A DNA stretch of 64,000 nucleotides, from contig NZ_VORW01000003.1 of assembly GCF_007997215.1 (NCBI RefSeq), positions 186,001 through 250,000 on the forward strand. The letters are read 5' to 3'. The notes below the pieces were generated by a model. The model was not told the origin of the DNA. It saw nothing but the letters and a program-made list of their open reading frames with translations, and searched no databases. Positions within the stretch are counted from its first letter, which is position 1. Each line of letters starts with the position of its first letter. Of this stretch, positions 15,758-25,867 are shown piece by piece. This stretch comes from Algoriphagus aquimarinus. GTDB taxonomy: Bacteria; Bacteroidota; Bacteroidia; Cytophagales; Cyclobacteriaceae. A program made the position numbers and the translations under genes.

Positions 15758-17440
15758 TTAGTCCACATTATCATGCAGGAATCTATTATTACCTAGAATC
15801 TCATTGTCATCGCTCAAGTTGTACTTGCTTATGCTTGGCTCTGAGCTATGCTGAGGTTCGTTCAATACAACATTTTTACGCTGATAAGCTGGCACTTCCA
15901 TCTTCTCCTTCAATTCGTCTGGAGTTGGATTGAAAGCACGATTACCTTTTAGCTTTTCGAAACGCTCGTGCGCTCTCTGAATAGCCTTCTGCTTCATCTG
16001 CTCATAGTAATCATTTGCAAAAGCAGGAGTTGCAGGCTCTTCTTTCCTAGGCTGATCTTCAGTTTTCTTTTCATCTTCTTCTTCGAAAAGGTCATGAACG
16101 ATTTTCTCCTGAGCAGGCTTAGGAGCTTCAGCTTTCACTTCTTCCTTAGGCTTCATGAAAGTAAATAGGCTTTCCTTTTTAGGAGCAGGAGCTTGAATAG
16201 GCTCTTGTCTTGTAGGGGCTTCAGCGGCCGGCTTCACTTCTGGAGCTGACGCTGGCATAGGAGTTTTTGGCATAGAAAACACAAAAGTAGATCCTCCAGA
16301 AACTGACTCTTCCTTCACTTTTTCAGATTTTCCAGAGTCCAAATTGATCACTGTCTTTTCTTCCACTACTTCTTCTACTGGAGCGCTTGCTACTGGAGCA
16401 GGGGCAGGAATTACTACTGCTTTTGCAGCTTCTACTTTCTTGCTGGCTCCTTGAAGTCTGTCCATTTCGAAACCTGTAGCAATTACAGTTACACGAATAG
16501 CTTTGCCCAATTCAGGGTCGATACCTTGACCGAAGATCACTTCAGCATTGTCTCCAGCCTTCTCTTGGATGTACTCCGTGATTTCGCTCAATTCGTCCAT
16601 TGACAATTCTTCGTCTTCACCAGACATAATAGAAAGCAATATTTTCTCAGCTCCTTTGATGTCTACATTGTTCAACAAAGGAGAAGAAATAGCAGCACCA
16701 GCTGCACGGATCGCACGTCCTTCGCCTTCCTCAGTGGAAGAACCCATCACAGCAGCACCGGCATCTTTCATTACTGTCTTCACATCTTCAAAATCCACAT
16801 TGACATCCTGATGGATAGTGATGATCTCAGCGATCGATCTCGCAGCAGTAGATAGAATATCATCTGCTTTGCTGAAAGCAGTTCTGATGGCAAGATTGCC
16901 ATAGATCTCTCTCAGTTTGTCATTCAAAATAACCAGTACAGTATCACAGTTCTCACGAAGCGCTTCAATACCTGCCTGAGCTACATTCATTTTCTTCTTT
17001 CCTTCGAACATGAATGGAGCGGTCACGATACCCACAGTCAGGATATTTAGTTCTTTCGCGATTCTAGCTACTACGGGAGCTGCACCTGTACCGGTACCTC
17101 CACCCATTCCAGCAGTGATAAATACCATTTTGGTGTTATCAGCCAATAGCTCACGGATCTCATCCTCTGATTCTATCGCTGCATTTCTTCCTTGCTCAGG
17201 ATTTGCACCAGCACCTAGACCTTCGGTCAAATTGGCACCAAGTTGCAACCTAAGTGGAACCGGGCTAGACTTAAGAGCCTGAGCATCGGTATTGACTACC
17301 ACAAACTCAACGTCCTTAATACCTAAACCAAACATGTGGTTTACGGCATTAGAACCGCCTCCACCTACGCCGATCACTTTTATTATCGACTTCGGGTTTT
17401 TGTGTAAATCAAATCTGTAATCTTTCATGTTATCTGACAT
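15758..17440 (-). CDS. ftsZ: Cell division protein FtsZ
   Basis: A 560-residue tubulin-like GTPase, last gene of the division cluster. The N-terminal GTP-binding part has VIGVGGGGSNAVNHM and the tubulin signature GGGTGTG at residues 113-119. The T7-loop region NVDFEDVKTVM is also visible. The polymerising core ends near residue 330. It is followed by about 200 residues of proline/alanine/glutamate-rich linker and a C-terminal peptide ending NNRFLHDNVD, which corresponds to the Bacteroidota form of the FtsA-binding tail. The long linker makes it much longer than E. coli FtsZ (383 residues) but is usual in this phylum. The start may be four codons later (MKDYRF). Confidence 0.97.
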   Translation of the reverse strand: MSDNMKDYRFDLHKNPKSIIKVIGVGGGGSNAVNHMFGLGIKDVEFVVVNTDAQALKSSPVPLRLQLGANLTEGLGAGANPEQGRNAAIESEDEIRELLADNTKMVFITAGMGGGTGTGAAPVVARIAKELNILTVGIVTAPFMFEGKKKMNVAQAGIEALRENCDTVLVILNDKLREIYGNLAIRTAFSKADDILSTAARSIAEIITIHQDVNVDFEDVKTVMKDAGAAVMGSSTEEGEGRAIRAAGAAISSPLLNNVDIKGAEKILLSIMSGEDEELSMDELSEITEYIQEKAGDNAEVIFGQGIDPELGKAIRVTVIATGFEMDRLQGASKKVEAAKAVVIPAPAPVASAPVEEVVEEKTVINLDSGKSEKVKEESVSGGSTFVFSMPKTPMPASAPEVKPAAEAPTRQEPIQAPAPKKESLFTFMKPKEEVKAEAPKPAQEKIVHDLFEEEDEKKTEDQPRKEEPATPAFANDYYEQMKQKAIQRAHERFEKLKGNRAFNPTPDELKEKMEVPAYQRKNVVLNEPQHSSEPSISKYNLSDDNEILGNNRFLHDNVD

Positions 17441-17491
17441 ATTTATTTTTATTGGTGAAATTTCTATGGTTGTTATAGTGGGATTTTAAAT

Positions 17492-17524
17492 GGGGAAATT
17501 GGCAGCAAAGCCGGCAATCTCCCC
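17492..17524 (-). other. Hairpin in the ftsA-ftsZ intergenic gap
   Basis: GGGGAAATTG (17492-17501) and CAATCTCCCC (17515-17524) form a 10-bp stem with one mismatch, within the only sizeable gap (96 bp) inside the cluster. It could stabilise or process the ftsZ mRNA or mark a separate ftsZ start site. It is not followed by a T run, so a terminator is unlikely. Confidence 0.4.
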
Positions 17525-17536
17525 CAATCATAAGCC

Positions 17537-18847
17537 CTAGTAATTTGAGTCGTCACCGATATCATCACTTAGAATACCTTTCAGTCTTCCGGCGATTTTA
17601 TCGAATATATCTTTTGGATTGATGTCTATACTTTTAGCCCTTTTTACCGGTTTCCCGTTAGCGGTACGATTAGTATATCCTTGATCTCTGTCATCAAGTG
17701 CTTTGAATCCCGCAAGTACCAAACCTACCGAGGTTGCATACATTGGGCTCTTTACTTCTTCGATCACCGACTTACCCAAGTGTTCATTTGGATAGCCTAT
17801 TCTTGTATCCAGACCAGTCATGTATTCAAATAACTGACTGACAAATTGCAGCTGCGCACCACCACCGGTAAGAACTATTCCTCCAGCCAGTTTTTTGTAA
17901 TGCCCACTTTGCATGATTTCATTTTGCACGATCTCAATAATCTCTTCCATTCTTGCCTGAATGATAGATGCCAGATTCCGAATAGAAATCTCTTTTGGTG
18001 CTCTATTTCTCAAGCCCGGGATAGATACGATCTCGTTTGGATTTGCTTCTTCTGTGATTGCTTTTCCAAATTTTGTCTTCAGAAGTTCAGCCTGATTTTG
18101 CATCACCATGCATCCTTCTTTGATATCCTTGGTGATGATATTTCCACCCAAAGGAATCACAGCAGTATGACGAATAATGTTTTCATAGAAGATGGCGATG
18201 TCTGTGGTTCCGCCCCCTATATCTACCAGGCAAACGCCTGCTTCTTTCTCATCGTCGCTTAATACAGAAAGTGAACTCGCAAGTGGTTCCAGAATTAATT
18301 GCTTGGAAACTAATTCAGCACGGCGAACACATCTGTTAATGTTATTGATAGCGGTGGTCTGAGCTGTGATGATATGGAAATCAGCCTCTAGACGTGTACC
18401 AGACATCCCTACAGGATCTTTGATACCACCTTCGTAATCCACGGTGTAATCCTGTGGCATTACGTGAATAATTGTATTTCCCGGAGGGATCAGGATATTT
18501 TCCATTTCGCTGGAAAGTCTCCTCACATCTTCTATGGTAATCTCATCATCCGTCGGCTGACGCATAATGCTGCCACTTTGAATTTTGCTTTGGATGTGCT
18601 GGCCTGCAATTCCTACAATGACATCCACGATATCCACATTCGCCATTTCTGACGCTTCTTCCACAGCCTTTTCGATTGCATGAACAGTCTTGTCAATATT
18701 GGTCACTACGCCACGATCAACCCCGTCAGAAACGGCTTTGCCCATGCCCAGCACCTCGAGTTTTCCATACTCATTTTTGCGGCCCACGATGACACAGATC
18801 TTGGTTGTACCAATATCCAGTCCTACTATTAATTCCTTATTTTCCAT
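17537..18847 (-). CDS. ftsA: Cell division protein FtsA
   Basis: An actin-like ATPase of about 436 residues. It has the phosphate-1 motif VGLDIGTTKICVIVG near the start, the 1C-type subdomain in between, the phosphate-2 motif VCLVDIGGGTTDIAIF and the adenosine motif GGIVLTGGGAQL. FtsA tethers FtsZ filaments to the membrane. The C-terminal end (IDINPKDIFDKIAGRLKGIL) is the amphipathic membrane-targeting helix region. The ATG at 18845-18847 (MENKELIVG) matches the conserved start. An ATG six codons upstream (18865) would overlap ftsQ by 8 bp and is possible. Confidence 0.96.
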   Translation of the reverse strand: MENKELIVGLDIGTTKICVIVGRKNEYGKLEVLGMGKAVSDGVDRGVVTNIDKTVHAIEKAVEEASEMANVDIVDVIVGIAGQHIQSKIQSGSIMRQPTDDEITIEDVRRLSSEMENILIPPGNTIIHVMPQDYTVDYEGGIKDPVGMSGTRLEADFHIITAQTTAINNINRCVRRAELVSKQLILEPLASSLSVLSDDEKEAGVCLVDIGGGTTDIAIFYENIIRHTAVIPLGGNIITKDIKEGCMVMQNQAELLKTKFGKAITEEANPNEIVSIPGLRNRAPKEISIRNLASIIQARMEEIIEIVQNEIMQSGHYKKLAGGIVLTGGGAQLQFVSQLFEYMTGLDTRIGYPNEHLGKSVIEEVKSPMYATSVGLVLAGFKALDDRDQGYTNRTANGKPVKRAKSIDINPKDIFDKIAGRLKGILSDDIGDDSNY

Positions 18848-18857
18848 ATCCAAGCTA

Positions 18858-19616
18858 TTATTCACAGACGATTTGATCCTTAAACTTTACACTTACCCTA
18901 TCATAAGCGTTCCAACCCTTTCGGGGCAATATTTCCTTATAAAAGACCGCTATACGGTCAAATTTATTTGCTATATCATGCGCATCTCCGAACTCGATAA
19001 TTTGCCTTCCAACTTGTTGGAAAAGACGAATATTATCTTTGGAATTCACTTCCAATTCGGTGATCTGCGCGCTCCAAAATTCATCTTCAGTGATAAAAGT
19101 GATTAGGTCCATCAGCTCAGGCATATCTGCTGTGATATCACCTTTATCCATCAGCATCTCTGCATAGTCCCCTTCCAGAATCAACACACGGCTGGTGTAT
19201 GAAGTAGAGGTCGGAATAACTTTCCCTTCCGTAGTGATATATCCATCAGCTCCCATCGGCTGAGCGATTCTCGCAACCGGCTGATGCTGACTGATCTTCA
19301 AATTCAAGATGCCTTTTTGACCAATCATTGCTTGCACTGACTTCACAAAAGGATGCCCAAGCAGCCTAGTTTCAATGGCTTTCATCGGTACCTCTTCCAG
19401 CATTAATCCTGGTTTTAGATCAGGAAATGCTTGGCTTAGGATTCTGGCGATTTCAGCGTCTTCCACGAAATAGACTCCGCTAACTCCTTCAATATTTATT
19501 TCAGTCCCTTGGAAAGTTTTATACAGCGTCTGCTTTTCTACAAAGCCAATAAATCCTACCAGCACCAAAGTGAGCACTACAAAAGCGAGTATCTTTTTTA
19601 CGTTTGCCTTTATCAT
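18858..19616 (-). CDS. ftsQ: Cell division protein FtsQ
   Basis: A 252-residue bitopic membrane protein with a short cytoplasmic N-terminus (MIKANVKK), one membrane helix (ILAFVVLTLVLVGFIGFV, about residues 9-26) and a periplasmic POTRA-like plus FtsQ beta domain (VSGVYFVEDAEIARIL, then LGHPFVKSVQAMIG). Sequence conservation in FtsQ is low and position in the cluster, between murC and ftsA, is a main support. The start overlaps the murC stop by 4 bp. It recruits FtsL and FtsI-type proteins to the division site. Confidence 0.93.
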   Translation of the reverse strand: MIKANVKKILAFVVLTLVLVGFIGFVEKQTLYKTFQGTEINIEGVSGVYFVEDAEIARILSQAFPDLKPGLMLEEVPMKAIETRLLGHPFVKSVQAMIGQKGILNLKISQHQPVARIAQPMGADGYITTEGKVIPTSTSYTSRVLILEGDYAEMLMDKGDITADMPELMDLITFITEDEFWSAQITELEVNSKDNIRLFQQVGRQIIEFGDAHDIANKFDRIAVFYKEILPRKGWNAYDRVSVKFKDQIVCE

Positions 19617-21025
19617 GATTCAAATCGGTTAAGTCCCTCTTTCATCCAAGAAGCAATTCCTGGCACCAAACGATCTATATCTCCTGCTCCAAGCGTGACC
19701 AAAACCTCCGTAGAAACCTGATCCAAATGACTCATCAAATCCTCCTTGGCTACCAATTCCTTATGCCCAGTATTGATGCCTTCCAATAGCATCGCAGCAG
19801 TCACTCCTTCAATCGGAAGTTCTCTCGCAGGATAGATATCCAGCAAAATCACTGAGTCTGCCAGGGAAAGACTTTCAGAAAAACCTTCTGCAAAATCTCT
19901 TGTTCGCGTGAACAAATGCGGCTGGAAAATGACAGTCAACTTCTTCGTAGGGAACATAGCTCGCACGGAACTTAAGCAAGCTCTGATCTCCTCAGGGTGA
20001 TGCGCATAATCATCAATGAAGACACGATTACCTTCATTCACATGAATCTCAAATCTTCTCTTAACTCCTTTGAAAGAGCTAATTCCATTTCTGATCTGCT
20101 CTACTGAAATCTGGTGATCCAAGGCAATAGCAATTGCTGCCAATGCATTTTCCACATTATGAAAACCTGGAATAAATAGCTCCAGTCCCTTGATCTCATT
20201 TTTGCCATCCAAATAGTCAAAGACGAATGAACCAGGTCTAGCCTGAATATTCTCAGCTCCAATCCCAGATGATCTCAAGCCGTATTCTCGAGTAGCGACC
20301 TTCGGAAGCTTACCTTCTCCAAGTCTTTGCGCAGCTTTCTGCTGTATATATAATCTTCCTTTTTTATCTACCAGATTGACAAACTCCAGGAATCCATCTA
20401 GAATGTGCTGCTCATCACCATAGATATCTAAGTGATCTGGATCAGCACTTGTCAATACCACTTCGTTAGGATGAAGCCTTAGGAAAGAGCGATCAAATTC
20501 ATCCGCCTCTACCACGACTAGCGTCTTCTCTTTTGACTTCTTGTCTCCAAGAATCAGGTTACTCTGATAGTTCTGAGTGATCCCACCAAGAAATGCTACC
20601 ACAGGTTTGCCTGCAGACTTGAGCATGTGCGCGATCATGGAAGAAGTAGTCGTCTTTCCATGTGTTCCCGCCACCGCAATGGTGTAATAGGAACTCGTCA
20701 CCATACCTAGTACTTCAGATCTCTTCTTGAATTGATAGCCATTTTCCTGAAAGAAATTCAGCTGAACACTGCCTTTTGGCATAGCTGGAGTCCAGATGAT
20801 CAGCGCCTTTTCCGGGCTTTCCTTGATCACATTTGGTATAGTCTCCAATTTATCTTCGAAAGAAATCTGCATTCCTTCAGCGATCAATTCGTCTGTAAGT
20901 GAAGAAGGTGTGCGGTCATAGCCAGACACAGCATATCCTTCATGGCGGAACCATCGAGCTAAGGCACTCATGCCTATGCCGCCGATACCGAGCAAATGGA
21001 CGCTATTTATTCCTTCGAAACTCAT
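19613..21025 (-). CDS. murC: UDP-N-acetylmuramate--L-alanine ligase
   Basis: A 470-residue Mur ligase. The N-terminal Rossmann part has VHLLGIGGIGMSALARWF, the central ATP-binding domain has AVAGTHGKTTTSSMIAHML, and the C-terminal part has IDDYAHHPEEIRACL and FQPHLFTRTRDFAEGF, both typical of MurC. It adds L-alanine to UDP-MurNAc in the cytoplasm. The start overlaps murG and the stop overlaps ftsQ, each by 4 bp, so translation of the three is probably coupled. Confidence 0.97.
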   Translation of the reverse strand: MSFEGINSVHLLGIGGIGMSALARWFRHEGYAVSGYDRTPSSLTDELIAEGMQISFEDKLETIPNVIKESPEKALIIWTPAMPKGSVQLNFFQENGYQFKKRSEVLGMVTSSYYTIAVAGTHGKTTTSSMIAHMLKSAGKPVVAFLGGITQNYQSNLILGDKKSKEKTLVVVEADEFDRSFLRLHPNEVVLTSADPDHLDIYGDEQHILDGFLEFVNLVDKKGRLYIQQKAAQRLGEGKLPKVATREYGLRSSGIGAENIQARPGSFVFDYLDGKNEIKGLELFIPGFHNVENALAAIAIALDHQISVEQIRNGISSFKGVKRRFEIHVNEGNRVFIDDYAHHPEEIRACLSSVRAMFPTKKLTVIFQPHLFTRTRDFAEGFSESLSLADSVILLDIYPARELPIEGVTAAMLLEGINTGHKELVAKEDLMSHLDQVSTEVLVTLGAGDIDRLVPGIASWMKEGLNRFES

Positions 21026-22104
21026 ACAAACAATTGTTCTATTTCTTCCACTATGGCGTTTGCCGCATTCGGCTTGGCCAGATTCTTTATATTTTTCCCT
21101 AATGTTTCAGACAGCTTAGTGTCCTCCATTAGCTCTTTTACTTTTTGTTCCAAAGCGCCTACTGCTTCTGAATCTTTCAGAAGTAAAGCTGCGTCATGAC
21201 TTACATAAGCCATGGCATTTTTGGTCTGATGATCTTCAGCCACATTTGGAGACGGTATGAAAATCACCGGCTTGCCCACTAGGGAAAGTTCCGAAACCGA
21301 TAAAGCGCCAGCTCTAGACACGATCAGATCTGCTGCAGCATAGGCCATATCCATTTCGCGGATAAATTCATTCAGATGAATTGTTGTCAAGCCTGATTCT
21401 GCCAGCTTTGATTTCATCTCTTGGAAATAAAACTTACCACACTGCCAAAGCACTTGGTAACCTTCTTCATCCAGTTTTTGCATATCTGCAAGCACCGCTT
21501 GATTGAGTGTTCTGGCTCCAAGAGATCCTCCTAAAACCAAGAGTGTTTTCTTAGCTGGATCCAATCCGAAATGCGCCAGTGCCTTTTCTCTTTTTCCCGA
21601 TAAATCAAGAATGTCCTTTCTAACAGGGTTTCCTGTATAGGCTATTCTATCTGCAGGGAAAAAGCGATCCATCTCAGGATAAGCAACACAGATTTTTTTG
21701 GCTCTTTTAGCCAGAATTTTATTAGTCAAGCCAGCATAGGAGTTTTGCTCCTGTACCAGCGTAGGAATTCCTTTTCTTTGCGCAGCATAAAGTACTGGAC
21801 CGCTCGCATAGCCACCGACTCCTACCACTGCATCTGGATTAAAATCCTTGATGATTTGCGAAGCCTGAGTTAGACTTTTCAACAGCTTGAAAGGAAACTT
21901 GAGGTTTTCAAGAGACAAACTTCTTTGCAAGCCAGCTACTGGAAGTCCCTTGATTTTGTATCCAGCTTCAGGGACTTTCTGCATTTCCATTTTGCCCAAA
22001 GCACCCACAAATAAGATCTCGCTGGAAGGATGTTTTTCCTTCCATGCATTCGCAATAGCGATAGCCGGATAGATATGTCCACCGGTACCTCCACCACTGA
22101 TCAA
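21022..22104 (-). CDS. murG: Undecaprenyl-PP-MurNAc-pentapeptide GlcNAc transferase
   Basis: A GT28 glycosyltransferase of about 360 residues with the G-loops ISGGGTGGHIYPAIAIANAW and VVGVGGYASGPVLYAA, and the donor-site region SRAGALSVSELSLVGKPVIFIPSP. It forms lipid II on the inner membrane. The start is unusual. The frame upstream of the conserved GGGTGGH has no ATG or GTG back to an in-frame stop at 22144-22146. The only standard start codon is TTG at 22102-22104, giving MISGGGTGG, which cuts into the first beta strand; the upstream codons read NTQRTYRIL. A rare ATT or ATA start near the ftsW stop is the alternative. Confidence 0.94.
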   Translation of the reverse strand: MISGGGTGGHIYPAIAIANAWKEKHPSSEILFVGALGKMEMQKVPEAGYKIKGLPVAGLQRSLSLENLKFPFKLLKSLTQASQIIKDFNPDAVVGVGGYASGPVLYAAQRKGIPTLVQEQNSYAGLTNKILAKRAKKICVAYPEMDRFFPADRIAYTGNPVRKDILDLSGKREKALAHFGLDPAKKTLLVLGGSLGARTLNQAVLADMQKLDEEGYQVLWQCGKFYFQEMKSKLAESGLTTIHLNEFIREMDMAYAAADLIVSRAGALSVSELSLVGKPVIFIPSPNVAEDHQTKNAMAYVSHDAALLLKDSEAVGALEQKVKELMEDTKLSETLGKNIKNLAKPNAANAIVEEIEQLFV

Positions 22105-22133
22105 AATGCGATATGTGCGTTGTGTGTTAATAA

Positions 22134-23300
22134 TTATGCTGTTTTAAGTCTTGTTTTATTTCCAAAAGCAGAGCTAGTCTGCGATTCGTCCTGATGATCG
22201 CCACGGCTTACCGAAAGGATAATCCCCAAGGAAATTCCCGTGAAAACCAATGATGTTCCTCCCATACTTAGCAGAGGAAGTGGTAACCCTGTAATCGGGC
22301 CTAAACCAACTGCTACCGCCATATTTACCAATGCCTGGATCACCAATGCGAAACTCAATCCCGCAGATAGCAATCCTCCAAATGCTTTGTTTGAATTCGC
22401 TACGATTCGCATCCCTCTATAAAGAAGCGCGAGGTAAAGAAACAGCACAGAGAATCCTCCGATCAGCCCATATTCCTCAATGATAATCGCGTAGATAAAA
22501 TCCGAATACGGATGTGGAAGTGAGTTCCTTTGCTCAGAGTTTCCTGGACCTTTTCCACCGATACCGCCTGTGGCAATAGCGATGTAGGATTGCTCAGCTT
22601 GAAATGGAATCTCATCCTTGTTCATGAAGTCTTCCACTCGAGATACTAGCGTCGCTCCTCTTTGACCTATAAATCCAGCAGCAGTCAAGCCTAATGCTCC
22701 TACCAACATTACCATCGCCAGATACTTGACAGGAACTCTACCGATAAACATGATCAGAAGACATGTCACCAATAGGAGAATGGCTGTAGAGAAGTTAGCC
22801 ATTGCAATCAAGCCGGAGATCAAGCCAATAGCGATAATGATAGGCACGAAGGTGCTCTTGAAGTCTTTAATATTATTTTGGCGCTTAGCCAGCATTCCTG
22901 CTATGGATGCGATCAAGGCTAGTTTTGCCAAATCTGAAGGCTGAAAAGCCTGGTTGATTACAGGAATAGTGATCCAGCGATTGGCTTCATTGATATTAGA
23001 GCCAAACAAGTAAGTAACCAGCAAGAGTGGTATGGAAATAATCACTCCCAGTCGAGCGTAAACCGCATACTTTCTGTAAGGGATTTTATGCGCAAACCAC
23101 ATCACCACCAGCGACACGAAAATCAACATTGAATGTCTGATCAGGTAGATTTCGGTATTGCCTCCAGCATACTTATAGGCCAAAGAACCCGTAGCAGAAT
23201 ACACTACCAGAATACTGAAAAGAGACAATAGAATGACAATACCCCAAATAATTGGGTCGCCTTTGAAATTTCTATCTATCCATGCTTTAAACTGTGTCAT
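22134..23300 (-). CDS. ftsW: Lipid II polymerase / division protein FtsW
   Basis: A 388-residue SEDS-family protein with about ten transmembrane segments, starting MTQFKAWIDRNFKGDPIIWG. Family hallmarks are NRWITIPVINQAFQPSDLAKLALI, the extracellular loop with NSEQRNSLPHPYSDFIYAIIIEEYG, and the end block GPITGLPLPLLSMGGTSLV. FtsW polymerises septal glycan with its partner transpeptidase FtsI, also encoded in this cluster. Its 5' end overlaps murD by 4 bp. Confidence 0.95.
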   Translation of the reverse strand: MTQFKAWIDRNFKGDPIIWGIVILLSLFSILVVYSATGSLAYKYAGGNTEIYLIRHSMLIFVSLVVMWFAHKIPYRKYAVYARLGVIISIPLLLVTYLFGSNINEANRWITIPVINQAFQPSDLAKLALIASIAGMLAKRQNNIKDFKSTFVPIIIAIGLISGLIAMANFSTAILLLVTCLLIMFIGRVPVKYLAMVMLVGALGLTAAGFIGQRGATLVSRVEDFMNKDEIPFQAEQSYIAIATGGIGGKGPGNSEQRNSLPHPYSDFIYAIIIEEYGLIGGFSVLFLYLALLYRGMRIVANSNKAFGGLLSAGLSFALVIQALVNMAVAVGLGPITGLPLPLLSMGGTSLVFTGISLGIILSVSRGDHQDESQTSSAFGNKTRLKTA

Positions 23301-24649
23301 GCGATGGTTTTAGATTTAAGGTTTTCAACAGCTTCGCGAAATTGCGTTCCCCGATCTTCATAATTTTTAAACAAGTCAAAGCTTGCACATGCAGGTGATA
23401 GCAAGACAATATCTCCAGCTTCTCCAAGCATTTGTCCCCACTTCACCGCTTCTGAAATATCTTGAGTTTCTCGTATGTCACTCACCACCGGCCCGAAAGC
23501 CATTTTCAATTTCTCATTGTCTTTGCCAAGGCAAATCAATGATTTTACTTTCTGACTTGCCACCGGCAAAAGGACTGAGTAATTATTTCCCTTATCGACT
23601 CCACCTGCAATCCAGATCAAAGGATTTTCAAAGCTAGCCAAAGCATAAGCTGTGGCCTCCACGTTAGTGCCTTTGCTGTCGTTGACAAACGTCACACCAT
23701 CCACTTCTCTGACCTGCTCCATACGGTGAGGGGCATTCTTGAAAGTTTGGAATCCAGCGATTAATGCTTCTTCATTCACTCCGGTAATCAATGCTACTAT
23801 ACCGGCACAAAGTGCATTCAAAATATTATGCTTCCCTTTTATAGGAAGGATGTTAAGAGGGATTGTTACTGACTGCTCAGCTATAGTGATCTCCAGAGAA
23901 TTCCCATTGAGAAAGCCTCCACTTTTTTGCTCATTCTCTAAAGAAATCCAGCTTAAAGCAGGTAGAATATCTCGGTATTTTAAACCTTCCAAAGTCAAGA
24001 AATCCTGAGCAGACAGAATTGCCTGATCAGTGGCGGTCATATTTTTGAAAACAGAAAACTTAGAATCGATGTATTTATCAATCTGATAATCGTATCGATC
24101 AAGATGATCTGGAGTGATATTCGTAAGAATAGCGATAGAAGGCCTGAAGCTTACAAATCCATCGATTTGGAAACTACTGCATTCGATCACCCACCACTCA
24201 TGATCTCCATCGAGTAATTGGCCAGCCCAGCTTTTACCTACATTTCCAGCCAATCCCACATCCAGTCCTGCTTCTTTCATCAAGTGATAAGTAAGAAGTG
24301 TTGTTGTGGTTTTTCCGTTGGTGCCTGTGATCGCAATTACTTTTCCTTTGCTATAACCAAATGCGAATTCTAGTTCATCTATGACTGGAATTCTAGCTTT
24401 TATAGCTTTTTGTACAATTGCCACTTTGGCAGGAATCCCAGGGCTTTTGATTATCAGGTCAGCATTTAGGATTTGCTCTTCCGAATGTGTGCCTTCTTCA
24501 AATGGAATTTCTAAACTCTGCATTTCCGCTTTTCTAGCTTCAGAAATCTGCCCTGCATCAGAAACAAAAACGGCATAGCCCTTCTGTCTGGCAAGCATTG
24601 CTGCTCCCAATCCGCTTTCTCCTGCGCCCAGAACGACTATTTTTTTCAT
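23297..24649 (-). CDS. murD: UDP-N-acetylmuramoylalanine--D-glutamate ligase
   Basis: A 450-residue Mur ligase starting MKKIVVLGAGESGLGAAMLA (N-terminal nucleotide-binding motif), with ATP-binding [31 protein letters not shown] and FVNDSKGTNVEATAYAL. The C-terminal LLSPACASFDLFKNYEDRG motif is diagnostic of MurD. It adds D-glutamate to UDP-MurNAc-L-Ala. It overlaps ftsW by 4 bp and starts 5 bp after mraY ends. Confidence 0.97.
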   Translation of the reverse strand: MKKIVVLGAGESGLGAAMLARQKGYAVFVSDAGQISEARKAEMQSLEIPFEEGTHSEEQILNADLIIKSPGIPAKVAIVQKAIKARIPVIDELEFAFGYSKGKVIAITGTNGKTTTTLLTYHLMKEAGLDVGLAGNVGKSWAGQLLDGDHEWWVIECSSFQIDGFVSFRPSIAILTNITPDHLDRYDYQIDKYIDSKFSVFKNMTATDQAILSAQDFLTLEGLKYRDILPALSWISLENEQKSGGFLNGNSLEITIAEQSVTIPLNILPIKGKHNILNALCAGIVALITGVNEEALIAGFQTFKNAPHRMEQVREVDGVTFVNDSKGTNVEATAYALASFENPLIWIAGGVDKGNNYSVLLPVASQKVKSLICLGKDNEKLKMAFGPVVSDIRETQDISEAVKWGQMLGEAGDIVLLSPACASFDLFKNYEDRGTQFREAVENLKSKTIA

Positions 24650-24654
24650 TTCTA

Positions 24655-25866
24655 TTATCTAAGTTTTAGTGTTGCCAAAGTGATCACTGCCAACAAAATC
24701 CCTACAATCCAGAATCGTGTTACGATCTTGGCTTCCGGTATACTTTTCTTTTGGTAGTGGTGATGTAGTGGAGACATCAAGAATATTCTCCTGCCTTCAC
24801 CGTATTTTTTTCTAGTGTATTTGAAATAGCCCACCTGGAGCATGACACTGACATTTTCTATAACAAACACACCACACATCACTGGAATCAGCAATTCTTT
24901 GCGAAGCGTCAAAGCCAAAACAGCTATCACTCCCCCCAGCATCAAGCTGCCCGTGTCGCCCATGAAAACCTGAGCCGGGTAAGCATTGTACCAAAGAAAA
25001 CCCACGCATGCTCCTACAAAGGCAGAAGCAAAAATCACCAGCTCGCCTGAGTTGGGGATATACATGATATTGAGGTATTGCGAGAAAATGGCGTTACCAC
25101 TGATGTAGGCGAAAATGGCAATGGTAATACCGATGATGGCTGAAGTACCAGCCGCAAGACCATCTATTCCATCCGTGATATTTGCACCGTTTGAAACGGC
25201 CGTAATGATGAATGTCACCACGAAAATGTAAAGAATCGGAGTCATTGCCTCGCCCAAGAAACCCAGCATCGTCTCGTAATTCAACTCATTATTTTTGGTG
25301 AATGGAATAGTGGTTTTAGCCACTTTCACATCTCGATAAGCTGGTGTTTCTACCACACCCTCTTCTATGGAAACAGGGTTGGTGAATTCGCGTATCACTA
25401 CGCTTTCATTGAAATAAAGCGTAGAACCCACGATAATACCTATACCGATCTGACCGATGATTTTAAATCTACCAGCTAGACCTTCCTTGTTTTTCTTAAA
25501 AACTTTGATGTAATCATCTATAAAGCCTATCGTTCCCAACCAAACGGTGGTGATAAGCAAAAGAATGATGTAGATATTATTTAGATCTGCGAAAAGCAAA
25601 GTCGGGATCAAAATCGCAGCCATGATCATCAAGCCACCCATAGTAGGCGTGCCTTTCTTCTCCTGCTGTCCTTCCAGACCCAGATCCCTTACAGTTTCTC
25701 CGATCTGCTTATTTCTGATCCAAGCGATGATTTTGTGACCGAAAGAGATGGTAATGATCAGTGAAAAAAGCGATGCCATTCCCGCACGAAACGAGATGTA
25801 TCTAAACACCCCTGTTCCGGGAATATCAAGCACTTTGTCCAAATAATCAAAAAGTGGATATAACAT
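24655..25866 (-). CDS. mraY: Phospho-N-acetylmuramoyl-pentapeptide transferase MraY
   Basis: A 403-residue polytopic membrane enzyme. Recognisable motifs are [12 protein letters not shown] near the N-terminus, the Asp-Asp pair in [43 protein letters not shown] and [19 protein letters not shown] at the C-terminus. It makes lipid I on the inner membrane. There is an insert of about 60 residues between the second and third motif regions (around [21 protein letters not shown]), as usual for Bacteroidota MraY. Confidence 0.96.
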   Translation of the reverse strand: MLYPLFDYLDKVLDIPGTGVFRYISFRAGMASLFSLIITISFGHKIIAWIRNKQIGETVRDLGLEGQQEKKGTPTMGGLMIMAAILIPTLLFADLNNIYIILLLITTVWLGTIGFIDDYIKVFKKNKEGLAGRFKIIGQIGIGIIVGSTLYFNESVVIREFTNPVSIEEGVVETPAYRDVKVAKTTIPFTKNNELNYETMLGFLGEAMTPILYIFVVTFIITAVSNGANITDGIDGLAAGTSAIIGITIAIFAYISGNAIFSQYLNIMYIPNSGELVIFASAFVGACVGFLWYNAYPAQVFMGDTGSLMLGGVIAVLALTLRKELLIPVMCGVFVIENVSVMLQVGYFKYTRKKYGEGRRIFLMSPLHHHYQKKSIPEAKIVTRFWIVGILLAVITLATLKLR

Positions 25867-25867
25867 C

